NCBI RefSeq assembly: GCF_004027225.2
Contig: NC_044284.2
Location: 43,572,420 to 43,636,419 of the forward strand
DNA length: 64,000 nt
Reading direction: 5' to 3'
Origin: Strigops habroptila
Lineage: Eukaryota > Chordata > Aves > Psittaciformes > Psittacidae
Part shown: positions 11,434 to 25,600 of the stretch, piece after piece
How positions within the stretch are numbered: the stretch's first letter is position 1
How the letters are laid out: each line of letters opens with the position of its first letter
Notes under the pieces: generated by a model
Databases searched by the model: none
What the model was told of the DNA's origin: nothing
What the model saw: only the letters and a program-made list of their open reading frames with translations
Position numbers and translations under genes: made by a program

Positions 11434-14400
11434 GGGGGACAGGGGGATATTTCCACCTTCCTGTTCTCTCCTCTTTTGTCCCAGCTTTTGAGCTTCCCCT
11501 GTTTTTCCCCTGGGAACAATGATGCTAACGACTACAGCATAACAGGAGCTGTTTTGGAAACAGGATGCCTATATGGCACAATGCATCAATATCACTGGCT
11601 TTTGCAGCCAACAGGAGTGAAAGTGAGAAAGCTGAAGCGAAGGGATCTGCAGCCAGTGTATGAACAGGCCCAGGACACATGGTTCAGCTGCATGGGGAGC
11701 AGCAGTAGCAGTCCCTTGCCCTTCAAATGTGGGTCAGAGAAGGAGCCATGCCTCAGTAAAGCAAACAGTGGTGGGGGGCACAAGCCTCACGCTCAGCCAT
11801 GCTTGCAGGAGCCCACAGCCATACGAGGCAGGGGCAGCTGGCCAGCAGCAGCCAGCACAGGCACAATGGCACAGTTTGCCACATGGGCCCTGCTGCCCAA
11901 GGGGCAAGGACAAGGCTGTTTGACTCACTGTATTAGTGTGTACAAGCTGGTTTGGAGCAGGAGAATAAATACTTGATTTTTTTGCCCCGAGGGCTCCCCC
12001 ATTTTTTCAGCACCACCAACATAAAGAGTTTTCTGAACTGCAGCTCCTGACCTCCAGGATGGCTCCCAGGGCTGTGTGCAGTGCCTGTGGCAGCTCTGGG
12101 AAAGACACCAAGCAAAGCTCTGCTCCATGTCCTTGGCTCAGGGACAGACACACCTTGACTCACTTCTCTCTGGAGGGACCACCCTGGCAGAACAAGGGCC
12201 ACCATGCTGTGTTGTGTCTGCTGCCTATGACTGAGGTCCAGCCCCAGCTCACATGTACCTTACTCATAGGCTCCAGGGAAAGCCAGGGAGTTCAGCTGAG
12301 ACATTTTGCAAGGCAGGAGGTATTAATACAGATGAATATCCACCACTTGAAAAAGGAGTAAGCCTGCTAACACCCCTGCAGCACCAACCCTTTGGTGCAA
12401 GCACCATCAGCCATCTGCAAAAGAGCATGGCACCTCCACCAAGTGCTCCCAGGGCAAGGGAATAAAGCTGATAGAGTGTCATGCTCTTACTCCTCCTTTT
12501 CCTATCTGTAAGAAGCACAATAGAGAGTGCATGAGGACAGAGGAGAAGCTACCAGATAAGCATTATTTTGAAGCCATTGTTATGGAACTATTCATTAACT
12601 CTGTAATAAATAGAGTTAAAAAACAGATTTGACAACTTGGAACAATCTTCTGCTGAATATTTTGGAGAGGTTGGGGGCAGAGGCAAAAAATAAGCAGGCA
12701 GAGTTACTTCGTGATTTCTTTCTGATGGGAACATGCATTTTAGTGAGAAATGAAAGTTTCAGTGGAAAAAACATCCGAAATCTTAGCTTTTCCCTAGAGC
12801 AACATAGAGTATCTGCTACCATCAGCATCTCATATAGTCTAACAACAAAATATTAGTATCTGAAAATCAAGCCTACAGTTCACAGAAGGGCTTTGCACCA
12901 ACTTCCTACAGTACACAGACAAGCACTGGCTGCTGGCTCTGCCAAACCCCATCGGAGCACCTCATTCCAAGATACAAACAGAACCTGGGCTGCAGTCCAG
13001 CCCACACTGAAACAGAAGGACCTAAAGGAGTCTCTTCTGTAATTATCTGTGGCAGGATGACAGCTTCAAGAACTGCTGGGGAAGGCTCCTCAGCTGGGGC
13101 CAAACCAGTCCCAGGATGTGAGGGCAAGCTGGCCAGCTGTGCATTTGGAGAGAGGAGTACAGAAGGAAAAGGGGAACAGGCCTTTGCCCAAATGCACTGC
13201 TGCCAGGACTTGGACAGGAGCAATGCCTGAGCACTCCAAAACAAGATCTGAAAGCCTTCAGAGGGTTTAAAGAGGTTGTGATGGCAAGGCCAGCAGCCCT
13301 TCCTGTGAGACAAAAGCAACGCCAGCTCCTTTCTTTCTTGTTACCGAAGTGGAGTTTCAGAAGTGGCTGTCATTGCACAGAAGCAGATATCTGATTGTGG
13401 GAGCTTTTAAATTTAACAAAGACATAACAAAACCCACCAACGGGAAACTGGTTTCAGAAATTCAAATGGAAACAATACTTTTTAATGATAACCAACAACA
13501 CAGCCCCAGCGAGGCAGTCACTGAGCTGATGCCTGCCATCTTTCTGAGGGAGCTCTCTTCAGAGATGATTCCTGCAGGGCTTACCCAGGCACCAGATCCA
13601 GATGGAGCAGAGCAAGGTGGACAACCAGCCCTGCTCCTGGACACAGCTCGCAGCAGCTGGCCCCACAGGGCAAGGCCTAGACATGTGGCAAAGGGGCTGA
13701 TCACATGCTGTGTGATGGCAATGGCCCTGCTAAACACACCCGAGCTGGCAAAGGGGCCACAAATAGTCGCTGCTGCAGCAGTTTCAAGTTCTCTTCCACA
13801 CACCATACCCACTGCAGGGAGGTCAAGGCTCTAAACAGTGCCCCGCAGGCAGCTTGTACTGCTCTAATGCAGGAATTTTAATCGCCCTCAGGCAGAACAA
13901 GAGCCCATGTCCAAGCCTCCAGTACTCCACCCAGGCATCCTCAGGCTGATGGTAGTCAGCAGTTGTAAAACCCCCATGGGCCAGATGTTATCTGGAGACA
14001 TAAATTCATTTCCTGGCAGGAAATGAATAAAAAATGCTACAAAAAACCTTCACTTGGATGCACTTCTTGGTGAAAATAATTCTTACACACAAGTTTTCTG
14101 TCCAGTTATAACTCAATGCTGCCTACACTTTTTGTGCTCTAGAAGCGAGAAAATCATCATCTAATCAGGACTTTGGACCATAACCAAATTCAAGGCTGGA
14201 AGCAGGTTACAGCAGTAGCTCAGTGCTGGCCAGCCCCCCGTGCTTGACCCTGAAGAAATCAGCTCTCTGTTCCCGTCATTGCTACACAACCCCAGCCAGA
14301 GCTGTCTCTGCATGGGGATGCTCAGGACACTTAACAGGACTCCTCAGAAGATGCAACATCTTGGAAGCAGCTGAGGTCTCCTAAGGTACAACCTCTGTAC

Positions 14401-16490
14401 AACCAAGGAAGGCAGACACTAGTGTCTGTGCCCTGACTTTGCACTCTTTGTTAACTCTGCTGCTCTTCAAACAAGCTCAAGGGGTGCCAAGCCCATTATG
14501 GTTCCTTCAGCCCATTACGGTCCCTTCAGCCCACAGTGTCCAGAGCACACAGAGTTTGGCTTGCGTCAATGTTTGGCACACACTGACCTTGGGGACAAAA
14601 AGGGTGCACTTGCCTGACATAGCCTGGCTTCCCAGCCTGCCGTATACCACAGCTACAACGTTAAGTTTTTGTCCTGCAGTAACTGTGAGGCAGGCTGCTG
14701 AATTCTTCCTCTTCTGCCAACCAGACCACACCAGTAGCCACACTGGTGAAGAAAGGCAACACCACAAGCAAACCTTTCAGCTCTGAGAAATTGTTTCCTT
14801 CTAGGAGCCTGCTGAAGTCCTCCTCTAGCAGCAGGAGCTGTGCCTCTCACTGGGAGAGGAGCTGCTGGCATTGTGCTACTCCTACAGTACTGCTGCAAAC
14901 CCTTCTGCACAGAGTTTCAGGCCAGCAGGAAACATCCATCATCACCTACAAGTCCCTGACAGGGACCAGCCACCACCCCCACTCTCTGCAGCTGCCTTCT
15001 CAGGACTGGGGAGGCAGCCCCTCTTCTGTAGAGACATTCTTCTTTGATGACATTGGACTGCAGCAACAGGTCACACACTTCCTTCCACACCAGGAGCACA
15101 AAAGGTGGTCTTTCTTGGTATTGTTTTCATTTGGCTGCAGAGCAGAGTGTTTCTGCTACCCCTATTTGGGGCTCTTGGGCATTCATGGTTAAGGACACAA
15201 GTGTGGTGCATGTGGTTTCTTCTTAAATGCAAGCAGTCTCATTTCCTCATTTTTCTCTCTTTGCCAGAAGTTTCCTTAAGGTCACATAGGAGGAAGGTGG
15301 TACAAACTCACGAGAGTTCATGTTTTTAGGCACTGCTGGCACACAGTTTCTGGCCCTCAGAGTCACTCTTTGCATCAAGCCATATCCCAGCTTTCTACAA
15401 CATGGGGATTTCTGCTACAAGGAAGAACTGGGGCAATAACCAAAAACATTCACCTCAGCTGCAGAAGAAAAAGTGGGAAGGCTGGGAGGGAATATATTAG
15501 CAGTTAAGCTAAGAGAAAAGAGAAAAGCGTATCTCACGGCAAGTGCTATGCTCCAGGTTTCTGCTGTGAACTAGCGATGAGAAACAGCTTTCCTGGTCAC
15601 CAGTCTGAGGAGCAAGACTATTTGGGGTGCTGAGGAAGACTACATTCACAGCTCTAAGATCCTCCTTGGCACCCAGGTGGACAGGCTCTGTCAGACTGAA
15701 GTCAGGTCTGGCAGCTGGAAAGTCTGAAAAATTAAGAGATTTTCTTTCTGCATCCTACACTCTCAGAAGCATTGATCAGATCTTGAGATCAGATGGCCAT
15801 CTTCACCCAAACTCAGGCCATGAAGTGAGCCCAGTGGACTCTCACTCACTTTCTGCCTCCCCCCCCCCGTGGTTAATGGTTTTCCATCCATCTAGAAGTG
15901 GATGCTAGAAGCACTAGAAGCTCCCAAGTAGCTACTTTCAGTACATTGCACAGTTCCTACTGCAATAAGAACATAGGATGCAATTCTCACTACTGGTGAT
16001 GTGACAGATAATGCCACATTCCTTCCCTCTGTCTTCCCATACAATACTCTGGGGTGAACACAAGTTCTAGAGCTAAACTGCACCAAGAGGCAGAGGACTG
16101 CAGAAAAACTCTTCAGTGGTGAAGACCACTACACAGCACTGCAGGTTGCCTAAGATAACCCTGAAAAGCTTCCATTGTAAGTTTTTTGGCAGAACAGTTT
16201 TGGTCAAGCCCAGCTTGCCATAGAACTGACAGGTTCTTGGTGGATCCCGGGGCAGAAGACAAACCCTTCCAAACTAAGCTACTTCGAGCTACTGCTTTTA
16301 AGTTCAATAATCTTACTCATTTTAGAGGGCTGATTACTATAGTGCAGACATATGCCATGTCACAGTGAAAGCCCTCAGCCTAACAAACAGTGACACATAT
16401 CAGTACTATCAACTCTGCTTTCAGGGCAGGCCTCCAACAGCAGTGGTCAGCAATTAAGACTCCAGCTGGCTGCTGGTTACTAGTGGCACT
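9907..16490. other. Gene-poor stretch, no coding exon recognised
   Basis: Many short frames in both strands, none with a recognised domain or with splice sites joining into a longer protein. Contains the A31 tract at 11401 and a short GT-rich run near 10838-10857. Two 19-base near-identical units sit side by side at about 14496-14533. Confidence 0.5.
11401..11431. repeat. Poly(A) tract, 31 A
   Basis: An uninterrupted run of 31 A followed by GTGGGGG. There is no recognisable retrocopied gene upstream and no flanking duplication that I can see, so I call it a simple repeat. Confidence 0.9.
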
Positions 16491-16499
16491 CAATACTGG

Positions 16500-17095
16500 G
16501 AACAACACTCAGGAGTCAGCTCTGGGGCTTCTTATGCTTTCTATGTTTGCTACTGACCTGGATGGCAGGATGGAGCATATAGGCACCAAATTGGAAAGAG
16601 TGGTTTCATATACAGAAGGGCAGAGCTGCTATTCAGAGGGACCTAGACAGGCTGGAGAAAGAGGCTGAAAGGAACCTCAGGAAGTTCAATGGCAAATACA
16701 CAACCTGGCCACTGTGATGGAGTAACTTCCTGCAGCAGAACAGGCTGGAGACAACAGGCAAGAAAGCAGCTTTGCAGGAAAGGACCTGGAAGTGTGGGTG
16801 AACAAGGAACCCAGGATTCCTCAGTGCACCTGTGCAGCAAGGGCCAACCACTAGCAGGAGCCCACCCAGCAGGGTGAAGACAGGGATCTTCATCTCTGCT
16901 CAGCACTCACAGGACCATCTGGAGAGCTGGGTCCAGTTTGGGATCAACAGCACAAGGACAGTGACACACCAGAGCAACTTCAGTGGAGGCTATCAAGATA
17001 GGCTGCAGCACACATATAAGAAGCTGAGATTGCCAGGTTTGTTCAGCCTGGAGAGAAGGCAAAGGGAGATCTTCCTATTATCTGCTATCACTGAT
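16500..17095 (+). mobile_element. Old, degraded CR1 fragment
   Basis: Plus-oriented CR1 sequence with blocks typical of the ORF2 C-terminal region: CAGAGGGACCTAGACAGGCT, GAAAGGAACCTCAGGAAGTT, GAGAGCTGGGTCCAGTTTGG, and TTCAGCCTGGAGAGAAGGCA near 17040. Many substitutions and indels; no long frame survives. The 3' terminal octamers are not visible. It lies downstream of the TADA1 3' end. Confidence 0.72.
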
Positions 17096-18900
17096 GGAGA
17101 GTCACAAAGACACACAGGAAAAGCTGAAAGGCAACAGGCACAACATGAGAAATCCAGATGAGATGCAAGGAAAAACCTTCACTGTCAGCATGGTCAGACA
17201 ACTGTAATAGTAAATGCCACCATTTCTCTGGTCTCATCTCCAAAGACAGTCAACCTGCTCCAGCTTTGAATTTAGCCCTTCTTTCAGCAGAGAGTAGATA
17301 AAGCAGCCTCCAGATGTCCCTTCCAGCAAAATTGCCCCAGAAGCACCACTTCCCACAAGACCTCTCACTTTGTGGGAAAGTGCATTGAGAACATGTGCCT
17401 TTCAGTTTTCTGATTTGTGAAATGGAGCTGACAGGATTTCCTTATTCCAGCCTTTGTTGTCTAGCAGGTGTACCAAATAACCCACTTATTATGTGTGGAA
17501 TAGATGACTCAGCTCTTCAGAACATGAGGCTCTGTCTGCAGAGCCTTCTCCCAGCACATGCAGACAGAAGAGGGAGGCACTTCTTGTGTCATGTTTAGTG
17601 TTTTGTTTCAGAACTCGCTTGTGATGCTGTTTGGAGGCTGTGTGCTTTCTTCAGATCTGAAATCCTTAGAGCTGCCCCAAAGTTTCTAGCAAACAAACTT
17701 AATGCTTTCATTTTACACCAGAAACATAACAGTTATCAGGGAAATCCCCCTCCCACACCCCAGAGTCCATGCTTTGGGTGACTTGATGATCTTACAGAGT
17801 TACTCAGGTTCAATGTTGCTTTTAAAAACTGTCATGTAAAAGCCACTGGGGTCAACTTTTAAGCTAAGGCTCACTCAGAACAGACATGTATGCTTAAATA
17901 CAGAAAAAGTGGCAGTTGAGAGAAAGGAACCAAAAGAAATCTTCCATCTCCTCTCTCCCACTCCTCTCGTAAGCACACTGCTATACTTTAAGAGACGTGA
18001 CCTACCAAGTACAACTGCTCTCATCCTGCCAGACCCTGCCATAGGTCTCTGCTGCTGCCTTTCCCAGCTTCTTTGTAATCCTTAAATGGTCTTCTCATGA
18101 TGAGAGCCACCACTATCTGCATGGGCACCCTCTCTTGCTATGCCCAACTCCACAGCACATCCCACAAGATGCTGCAGGAAAGCCAGAAACACAGGGACAG
18201 CTGCACAGCCCCTTGCTACAACTCTGGTCCAATATGAACAGCCACAGGGGTCAACAACAGATGTTATTAAAAACACAACTGGGAGGAAACATCAGAGACC
18301 TGCACCCTCTTTAGTCCTGGGGGCACAGCAGCTAAAGAAACTGTGCAAGAAAAGGGAAAGATCTCCTATCCAAATACTTCCCAAACAGGCACACTAGAAT
18401 AGAGGGGGACAATGAACTCCCCCTTTCATATCCCCCAGAGAAAACTGTTTCAATTCCGCTATCTGCTGGCACACTGAGCCAAGTCATCCTTCAGCAGGTA
18501 TCTCCATACATGTAGTTTAAAACAGGTAATATATTAACTAAAACATTTAAACAGAATTCTCATGTTATAAAAGCACATCAGGTGGAATTTCTCCTTTCAC
18601 ACACAGTGATATGCATCCTCCCATGTGGAGAGGTCTGGCTGCATATTTTTCTGATGAAGTTAATATGAGACATCTTGCTTACGCTGCAAATCCAAGGAGC
18701 CTGCAATGCTGACAGTGCACTGGTATATGTATTCAGAGGTTGCTGTCCCACCTCAGGGATGGTCAAGCTGCCTGCTGTGAGGGCTAAACCATTAGCTGTA
18801 CTGACAGACACAGAGGTTGCCTCTTACCATAGGTCCAACAACTCCTAGAGCATCTGATCACCACTACTGCAACACAGAGGTGAGTGAAGGACAAGGCTGA
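17096..18900. other. No gene recognised downstream of TADA1
   Basis: Unique-looking sequence between an old CR1 and the proposed TADA1 polyadenylation site. No frame with a recognisable domain. Confidence 0.45.
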
Positions 18901-18926
18901 TAGGAAAACACTACTCACAACCTGAT

Positions 18927-18932
18927 TTTATT
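18927..18932 (-). terminator. Candidate TADA1 polyadenylation signal (AATAAA)
   Basis: TTTATT on the plus strand reads AATAAA on the minus strand, about 695 bases downstream of the TADA1 stop codon. This would give a 3'UTR of about 0.7 kb. No transcript evidence is available. Confidence 0.4.
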
Positions 18933-19309
18933 GTGCATTTTGGTAACTGGAGAGAGATTTCTATGACAGTGTGCACCTTCATGTTTTGTGATGCAAAACA
19001 GTTCAAATAACAGGCTAGGAAGGACCCTTCCCTTTTTAACCTGTTTTCTCAGAGTTTCTTAAAGTTTCCCTGGCAGAAGAGGAACAATGTCAGCTTACAG
19101 AATTGCTCATCTTCAGAAGAGCCCCCCTTGTTCCAGTTAAATGAGTGGAAGAGGATCCCACCAACCGCAAAAGGTGGACAAGGCCCCTGGAGCCTGAGCT
19201 CAGAATGGAAACTACCCAAGAGGGGAAGATGAGGAGGCAGATTCTCCATGCTCACAAAAGATAACACAAATACACTTTTTTTAAAACCAACTCTTTCCAC
19301 CCTCACATT

Positions 19310-19376
19310 TCTTAAAAAAAAAAAAAAAAAAACACAAAAAAAACACACCCCCCAAAAAAAACCCAAACAAGAAAAT
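19310..19376. repeat. A-rich low-complexity tract in the TADA1 3'UTR region
   Basis: Runs of A broken by C (AAAAACACAAAAAAAACAC and similar). It reads as a T-rich tract in the minus-strand transcript. Confidence 0.8.
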
Positions 19377-19626
19377 CCAAACCAGTCTTTGCAAACAAAT
19401 CTCATTTCTCCTTCCCACTTCAGTGGGATTGCTGCAAGCACTCCATGACACCTGACTCTGGGGAAGCAGAGAAAGTGTACTGCAACTCAGTCATATTTCC
19501 ATAGGAAAAGTTGTCTCATAACTTACAACATCCTTGAAATGCTGACAGAGGTTTGTAAGAAGCATCCAAGTGTCAAGTCCAAGGAACAGCACAATAGCCA
19601 TCCGAGGCCTGACATGGGTCCTAGTT

Positions 19627-22600
19627 CTAGCAGAGTAGAAGGCCCTCCTTTGCTGCCAGGCGCTCGCGATGGATTTTATCCTGCTGCAGCTCCTCGTGGT
19701 TTGGATGCCAGAGTTTCATGACAATTCTCTCAATGTTTAGAGCATAGACAGTGTGCGCAGGAATAACTTCTTTGTGCACCTGGACATACACATTAGAAAA
19801 CAAATTTCACGTTTTCATACACATTTCCCCACATTGCCCATGGAATAACCTCCCCCTGTGGATGAGCCCAGCAAGCTGTCACACACAAGGAGAACTGCAA
19901 CTTGCCAGCACTGCCACCCCAGCCGGCACAGAGCAACCGCCTGTTATGCCATTTTATAAGGGAGTGGCACAGTAAGAAAATAATCATTTTGCTTAGACAC
20001 CTCCTTAGTGCTGGGGTGATCACAGGTAACCCACTGCAGCAGGCTGCACGCCAGGACCAAGTATTCCTTTAAGTACCCAGGTGAAACAAGAGGAGTAAGA
20101 AGGGACATGCCAGGCTAAGTCACTTTGCTGCTTCATGTGTAACATGAACAGCTTACCTGCAATGCCTCAAAAAGGTCATACATGTTCACTGGTGGGAGGG
20201 ATGCTGGTAAGGTGTCTCCAGAGCATGCCAGGAGTAGTGCTGCCTGCTGCTCAGCATCATCGGGCAGGGGCTGTGGAGCTAGACTCTGACCAGCAGAAGG
20301 CGCCGCACAGGTTGGAGGGCTGCAGACAGAGCAAACAGTAAAATCTTCCAGACAAGACAACAGCACCAGCTTTGGAAATCACACAGCAGCAGCTTGGCCC
20401 CAGGCTTGCTTTGCCCTATCAGCTGACTTAGCCCTTATGTACATAAAATGATTTCAGCTGTAATTAAAAATATCTTTAAAATTCCGGTTTAATAAAAATA
20501 GCACAAACTCATCCTCAACATGCTTCAAGCCTGCTTAACTGACCTCGATTGGGCAACTTGTTATTTACAGCCAATTGCTTCTACTCAGCACAAGGATTAA
20601 GGCACCCACAACATAAAATTGAAAGACACAAGCCGTTAAGCAGGGTTGTTTGGAGTGGATTGCCTTGTAGTGCTTGTAGTGCTATAATCAAATCTTAAAA
20701 ACACCCACAACCTCCTGTCAACTCCTAGAAGCTGCCACAAACACAACTGCCTTCTCATATACACACGTTGCCAGATGCACAGCACAAGCTGTTTGACATT
20801 GAGACTCTGGAAAACAAGATGACCTTGAAGCTCTGCTAACTGGAAAGGCATGCCAAGGAGCCATAAATACATTTGGATGCAGGAAACAATAGGTTGACCC
20901 TCAGGACACTGCCCTCACCAACATTTCACGCCTATGGCACAGCAGCGATGCCCCACAAAGGCATGGGGCAGCTTCTGTCCAGGGGAGGTTTCCCTGAGAA
21001 CAGCAGGATTCCAGTCTCGCTCGCTACAGTTTCCAAAAAGCAATAATTAATAAGGACATTCAGAGGACCAGGGGTCGCCTTCACGAATTGATGTACAAGC
21101 ACAAGTGAGAAAGAGGGGCTTAAAACTGCCCTAAACTCCACTCCCAAGAAATCTCTACATTCTCCCTGCCTGTTTAGCCTTACAGTCCTCCATACTGATA
21201 TCTTCATAGTGTGAAAGCTAAATACCATTATTAACAGATTCTAAGTAAAAAGAGAAACTGAACCATGGAGTAACTTCAGGACTAGCAACTTGCACTTGAA
21301 ATTAGCAGCGTGCTGAGAGCTCCTTACCACTCAATTAAATTGTTGTAAGCAACAACACTGTTCTTCAGATATGGCTGAGGGTTAACATTGCTTCCAAAGG
21401 CATATTTGAAATGGCCATCTCTCAGACGATAGGCTTTCCGCCGGGATATCACAGATGTCAGAATATCCTTAAGATGGTTCTGCAATGAAAAACAATCTTA
21501 TTACACATGCTGATTTATTTACTCTACCAAGCCACGGCTAGGAGAAATGCCTCACCAATTGGCAAGACAGAACTAGTATTGCTATGACCGCAAGGACCTA
21601 AAGATCTGGAACCAGGATCTGGACAAGTTACAGTATGTTTTGACTGACAGAGTTGGATACAGAGAACATGGCACTGTGCAAGTACTGTAGGCATTAGCCT
21701 GTGAACTGTACTTTAATACATGATGCACTGCTTTAAATGTCAAAGAGGTTTCTTAAATGCTAGGAAATTCCCAACCTCTGACCCCTTTGATAAAGAGTTA
21801 AGAGATTTCATCATTGGCAGTAGATGTTACATTTGTACTGAAATACTGGCCCTAAAGCTACTCACTGCTTATTTTCAGACTGTTCAGTTGCCTGGAAAGC
21901 ATTGGAGAAGCAACTGTCTGAGAAAACAAGCGAGCAACTGCTTCTTAATCTGGCCTCAGTCCCAGATGGGGAATTCAGGTTGGCCTCCACATCTTGACTC
22001 CAGAAAACCATTCACACATCAACACTCCAAGTAACAGCTGTGTCACTCCTGAGGTATGTCAGGTAATGCACCACTGACAGCCAAAACCAGCAAGAGCAGG
22101 CACCTCACCTGCAGGTATTACCCAATCTGTCGCTTCACTTCCATGCCAGATACTTGCGCCTGTAACAGAGGTTTTGAGACTTTTTTTTTTTTTTTTTTAC
22201 AGAAGTGTTTAAACTGGTGCTCCCATTTTATCCCTGCTTTTAGCTGACATAAACAGCATTTTCCAAAACAGCTATTTAAGCATGCCCAGAGTTCCTCATA
22301 TGAAAGCACTTAAAAATTAACAGTTGCAGGCAGAAATCCAAGACTTTACATCTACGATGCCACAAGTCTGGAAGACCTTTGAGTCTCACATTACTCTTCC
22401 CAAGGCAAACTGGCAGTTAGAGAAACAGGTTTCCTCCCAACACTGAAGGGGTCTCCCCCATACTGCACACAGAGCCTTTTGTTGCTGGCATGAGAACACC
22501 ACTGCTGCCCAGCCCAGTCTCACCTCTACAGCATAAACAACTGCCGTCACTGCCTCCTCTGTAACATTGTCTAGCCCATGCTCATATGCTGTTACGATCA

Positions 22601-25600
22601 TCCTTCCTTCTAACTGGCCACGTGTAGGAAGCATCATGGTATGAGAACACAGCTTCAAATCATCATCTTCCTGAGGATCCTTTGCCACAAATTGCTGGGC
22701 TCCAGACAGCGGATTCTGAGGCTGGAACCGGTGCTGTTATGAACACAACGTTAGACCGTAAGAAGATAAATACCCAGTGAGACTCTTCGGTTCATCAAGC
22801 TAAACATCCCTTCTCCAGTTGGAAAGCGAACACCCGTAAAAGTGTATCACAGTAGGACAAGCAGAGTGATATTTTTCCCCCGGATACTCTCCCAACCCCC
22901 GGTGATTTGTGACTGAAGAAATTTCTGAGCCAGAGTTGGTGTCCTTTTATTAAGCAACCCATGGACTTGTCCAGCAGCACCCCGAACCACCCAAACTTTG
23001 AGTATCCACAACATCCTGCAGCAAGAAATTCTATGGTGTAACAACACACGACAGTAAGAGTCACCTTTGCTCTGTACCTCCCCCACCTGCTAGATTCATT
23101 TGATTCTCCTTTAAGTCTCAAATGCTATCCAGGCCAGTGCTAATTTTATAGACTTTCACATTTCTCAGTCACCTCCTTCTATGCTGAAGGGTTCTCGTCT
23201 ATTTAGCTATTTATCATACAGAAGGGTGTGGTTTTACTTACTAACTGTACAGTTTCCATCAAGATTAAAAACCATCATCCTAAGCTTGTGTGATTGATTC
23301 TCATTTATTTAAAGCTTTAAATGGAACAACTTAGCCAAATTCCAGGTTTGAATTTCATACTCTATAGTCTCCCCATGCACTTCCAATACTCCACGCAGAG
23401 CTGTGTTACTGAGCAGCCACTGATTCCGAGATGAATTATGGCTACTTTTCAGAACTGCCTCAGTTATTTAGGGAAAAAAAGGCATCACAGAACAGGAATT
23501 CACACCACAAGATGGCAACCCCCATTTTCCAGGCCACACATATTCCAGCACAGTGCCCTTGCAGAGCTGGTGTCTCAAGCTCCAAGTGCTTGTGGTGGCT
23601 CATAGGAAGTCTCAGGCCCCAGGTAAAGCAAGGGAAAAAAAGCAGACGAGCACAACTGATCCTTGAGCCCAGATAGGTGCTTGCCCCAGCCACAGCCCAC
23701 AAGGGAACAAGCTGATCAAGTACTCCCACAAGCATCCAAGCCACAAATCTGGTGGCTTTGGAATGAAGATTGCTGCAAGGTTCTCACGGGGCATCAAGAC
23801 AAACACATTCTTTAAATATAAACAACGAATATACAGCAAAGTGGGTACCTCACATCTTGGTTTCAGGAGAAGAAGGGTGGCTGCTTTATTCAAACGACAG
23901 TGTGGCATTTAACTCAAGAGTGAAAAACCAATCCACCCACCAGTTATGTGAAAGCAGGTTTCCCTCCCCGTAATTCTGAAGACTTATGCTTTCATTACAG
24001 GAAAGCCACATATCTGTATGCCTGGAAAAAAAGACCTTCAAAATGTAAGCAACTCTTAAGGAGAATGTGGTTTGGCAGAGCAGAAGCCAATTGGAATGAA
24101 CCTGTGGTCATTCACAGCTGTTACTCTGACCAATGAGGGAAACATCAGGAAATACCAAGGCACTTCAAGTTCACACTGCTCAGGAATTCCACTAGTAGCA
24201 GACAAGCCCATTAATCACAACATACACTTCATACAGTACCTACTACCAAACATTCCAGGAATACGTGTATAAACACACACTAGATGTGTTGTAACACAGG
24301 GGGATCCGAGTAAACCAAATTCCAAGGCTTTCACTATGTCACAACTTGTTTCTCAACCTCTCCTCCACTTGCTACTGAAAAGTTACAGTGAAGCTTTGGA
24401 AAAAGAAGATGACAGACTGCCATCAGAATTAAGGTCACAGCTGTGAATGCTGCAGAATCTTTCAGCAGTTTCCAAATACAACAAGCCTGCAGTTGGACAC
24501 ATCCCTCAAACACCAGTCACTGAAGCACACACATGGTGCCTAATTATAGTCCCCAGAAGTGCGGTATGCACTTCAGCTGAGCCAAGCTAACCCCTTACAG
24601 CCTAAGACCAGGAGGTTTCACGTGCCCTTTCTCCCCTACTCCCAGCCCCTTCTTCCTTTTCACTGCCTTTGGCATTCATCCAACCACAAAGAACACGGAT
24701 CCAGATGAATAAACCAGCAAGAAAAACTTGGGGTTTGTGGTCTTTTTTTGTGTGGTTAGTTTTCTGCCTTGTCGGAAGCTGTCCACAGCTTCTCTGGGCA
24801 ACCTGTTCCATGTCTCACCACTCTCACAGCAAAGAATTTTTCCTAATGTCTAATCTAAATCTCCCCTCTGTCAGTTTAAAGCCATTTCCTCTTATCCTGT
24901 CACTACATGCCCTTGTAAAAATCTCCAGATGTCTTGTAGGCCCCCATGATGTGCTCAGACTGCCTCATCAAACCCTGCCTGTTGAAGACAGTGCCCCATC
25001 CCAGTCCTCTTTCACACCAGGCCCCCTCCACACTGGTCTGGCAGTGCCGAAACAACTGTAGAACAAACACAGACAGTACCAGATGGATGTACAGAGCCTT
25101 TGTTGCAAAGTGAACTGGATCTTGCGTGTTTATCTGCCACCTACCAGAAGACAGCATCTTTGTGAAACATGTTCTGAAACAACTTGACCCTCTAAAAACA
25201 TTCCACCCAAACATCTTACTTCTAACACTTTGGATTGCAGAGCCCTGTAGAGCGGATCATACAATCACCGAGTTCTGTCTGACTCCTGAATAAATAGGAA
25301 ATCCCTTTTGCTTCAAGTATCTGGTAGATGTATGAAGTGAATAAGATATTACAGAGAATGCGAGAGGTGAATGAGACTATGAAAGACCTCCCCAAGCGTA
25401 ACTGCAGCAACCAGAGAGTGAAGTTACTCCTTGTTGGTTCCTGGAATACAAGCTTTTGCAACTTTGACATTTAGGTGGCCTTCCATGGATTCTCTGGTGT
25501 CTAACAAAGACAGGTCACACTGTAGCTTTTATCCCAGAGGCTTCCACGAGAGAGGCAGCAGCCACTAACCCCCCAGCTCTTGCTCCAATCCAGAACTCAA

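Noticed and set aside
13349-13834. 161-codon plus frame
   Set aside because: No family resemblance; an overlapping minus frame of similar length exists, as expected for chance frames.
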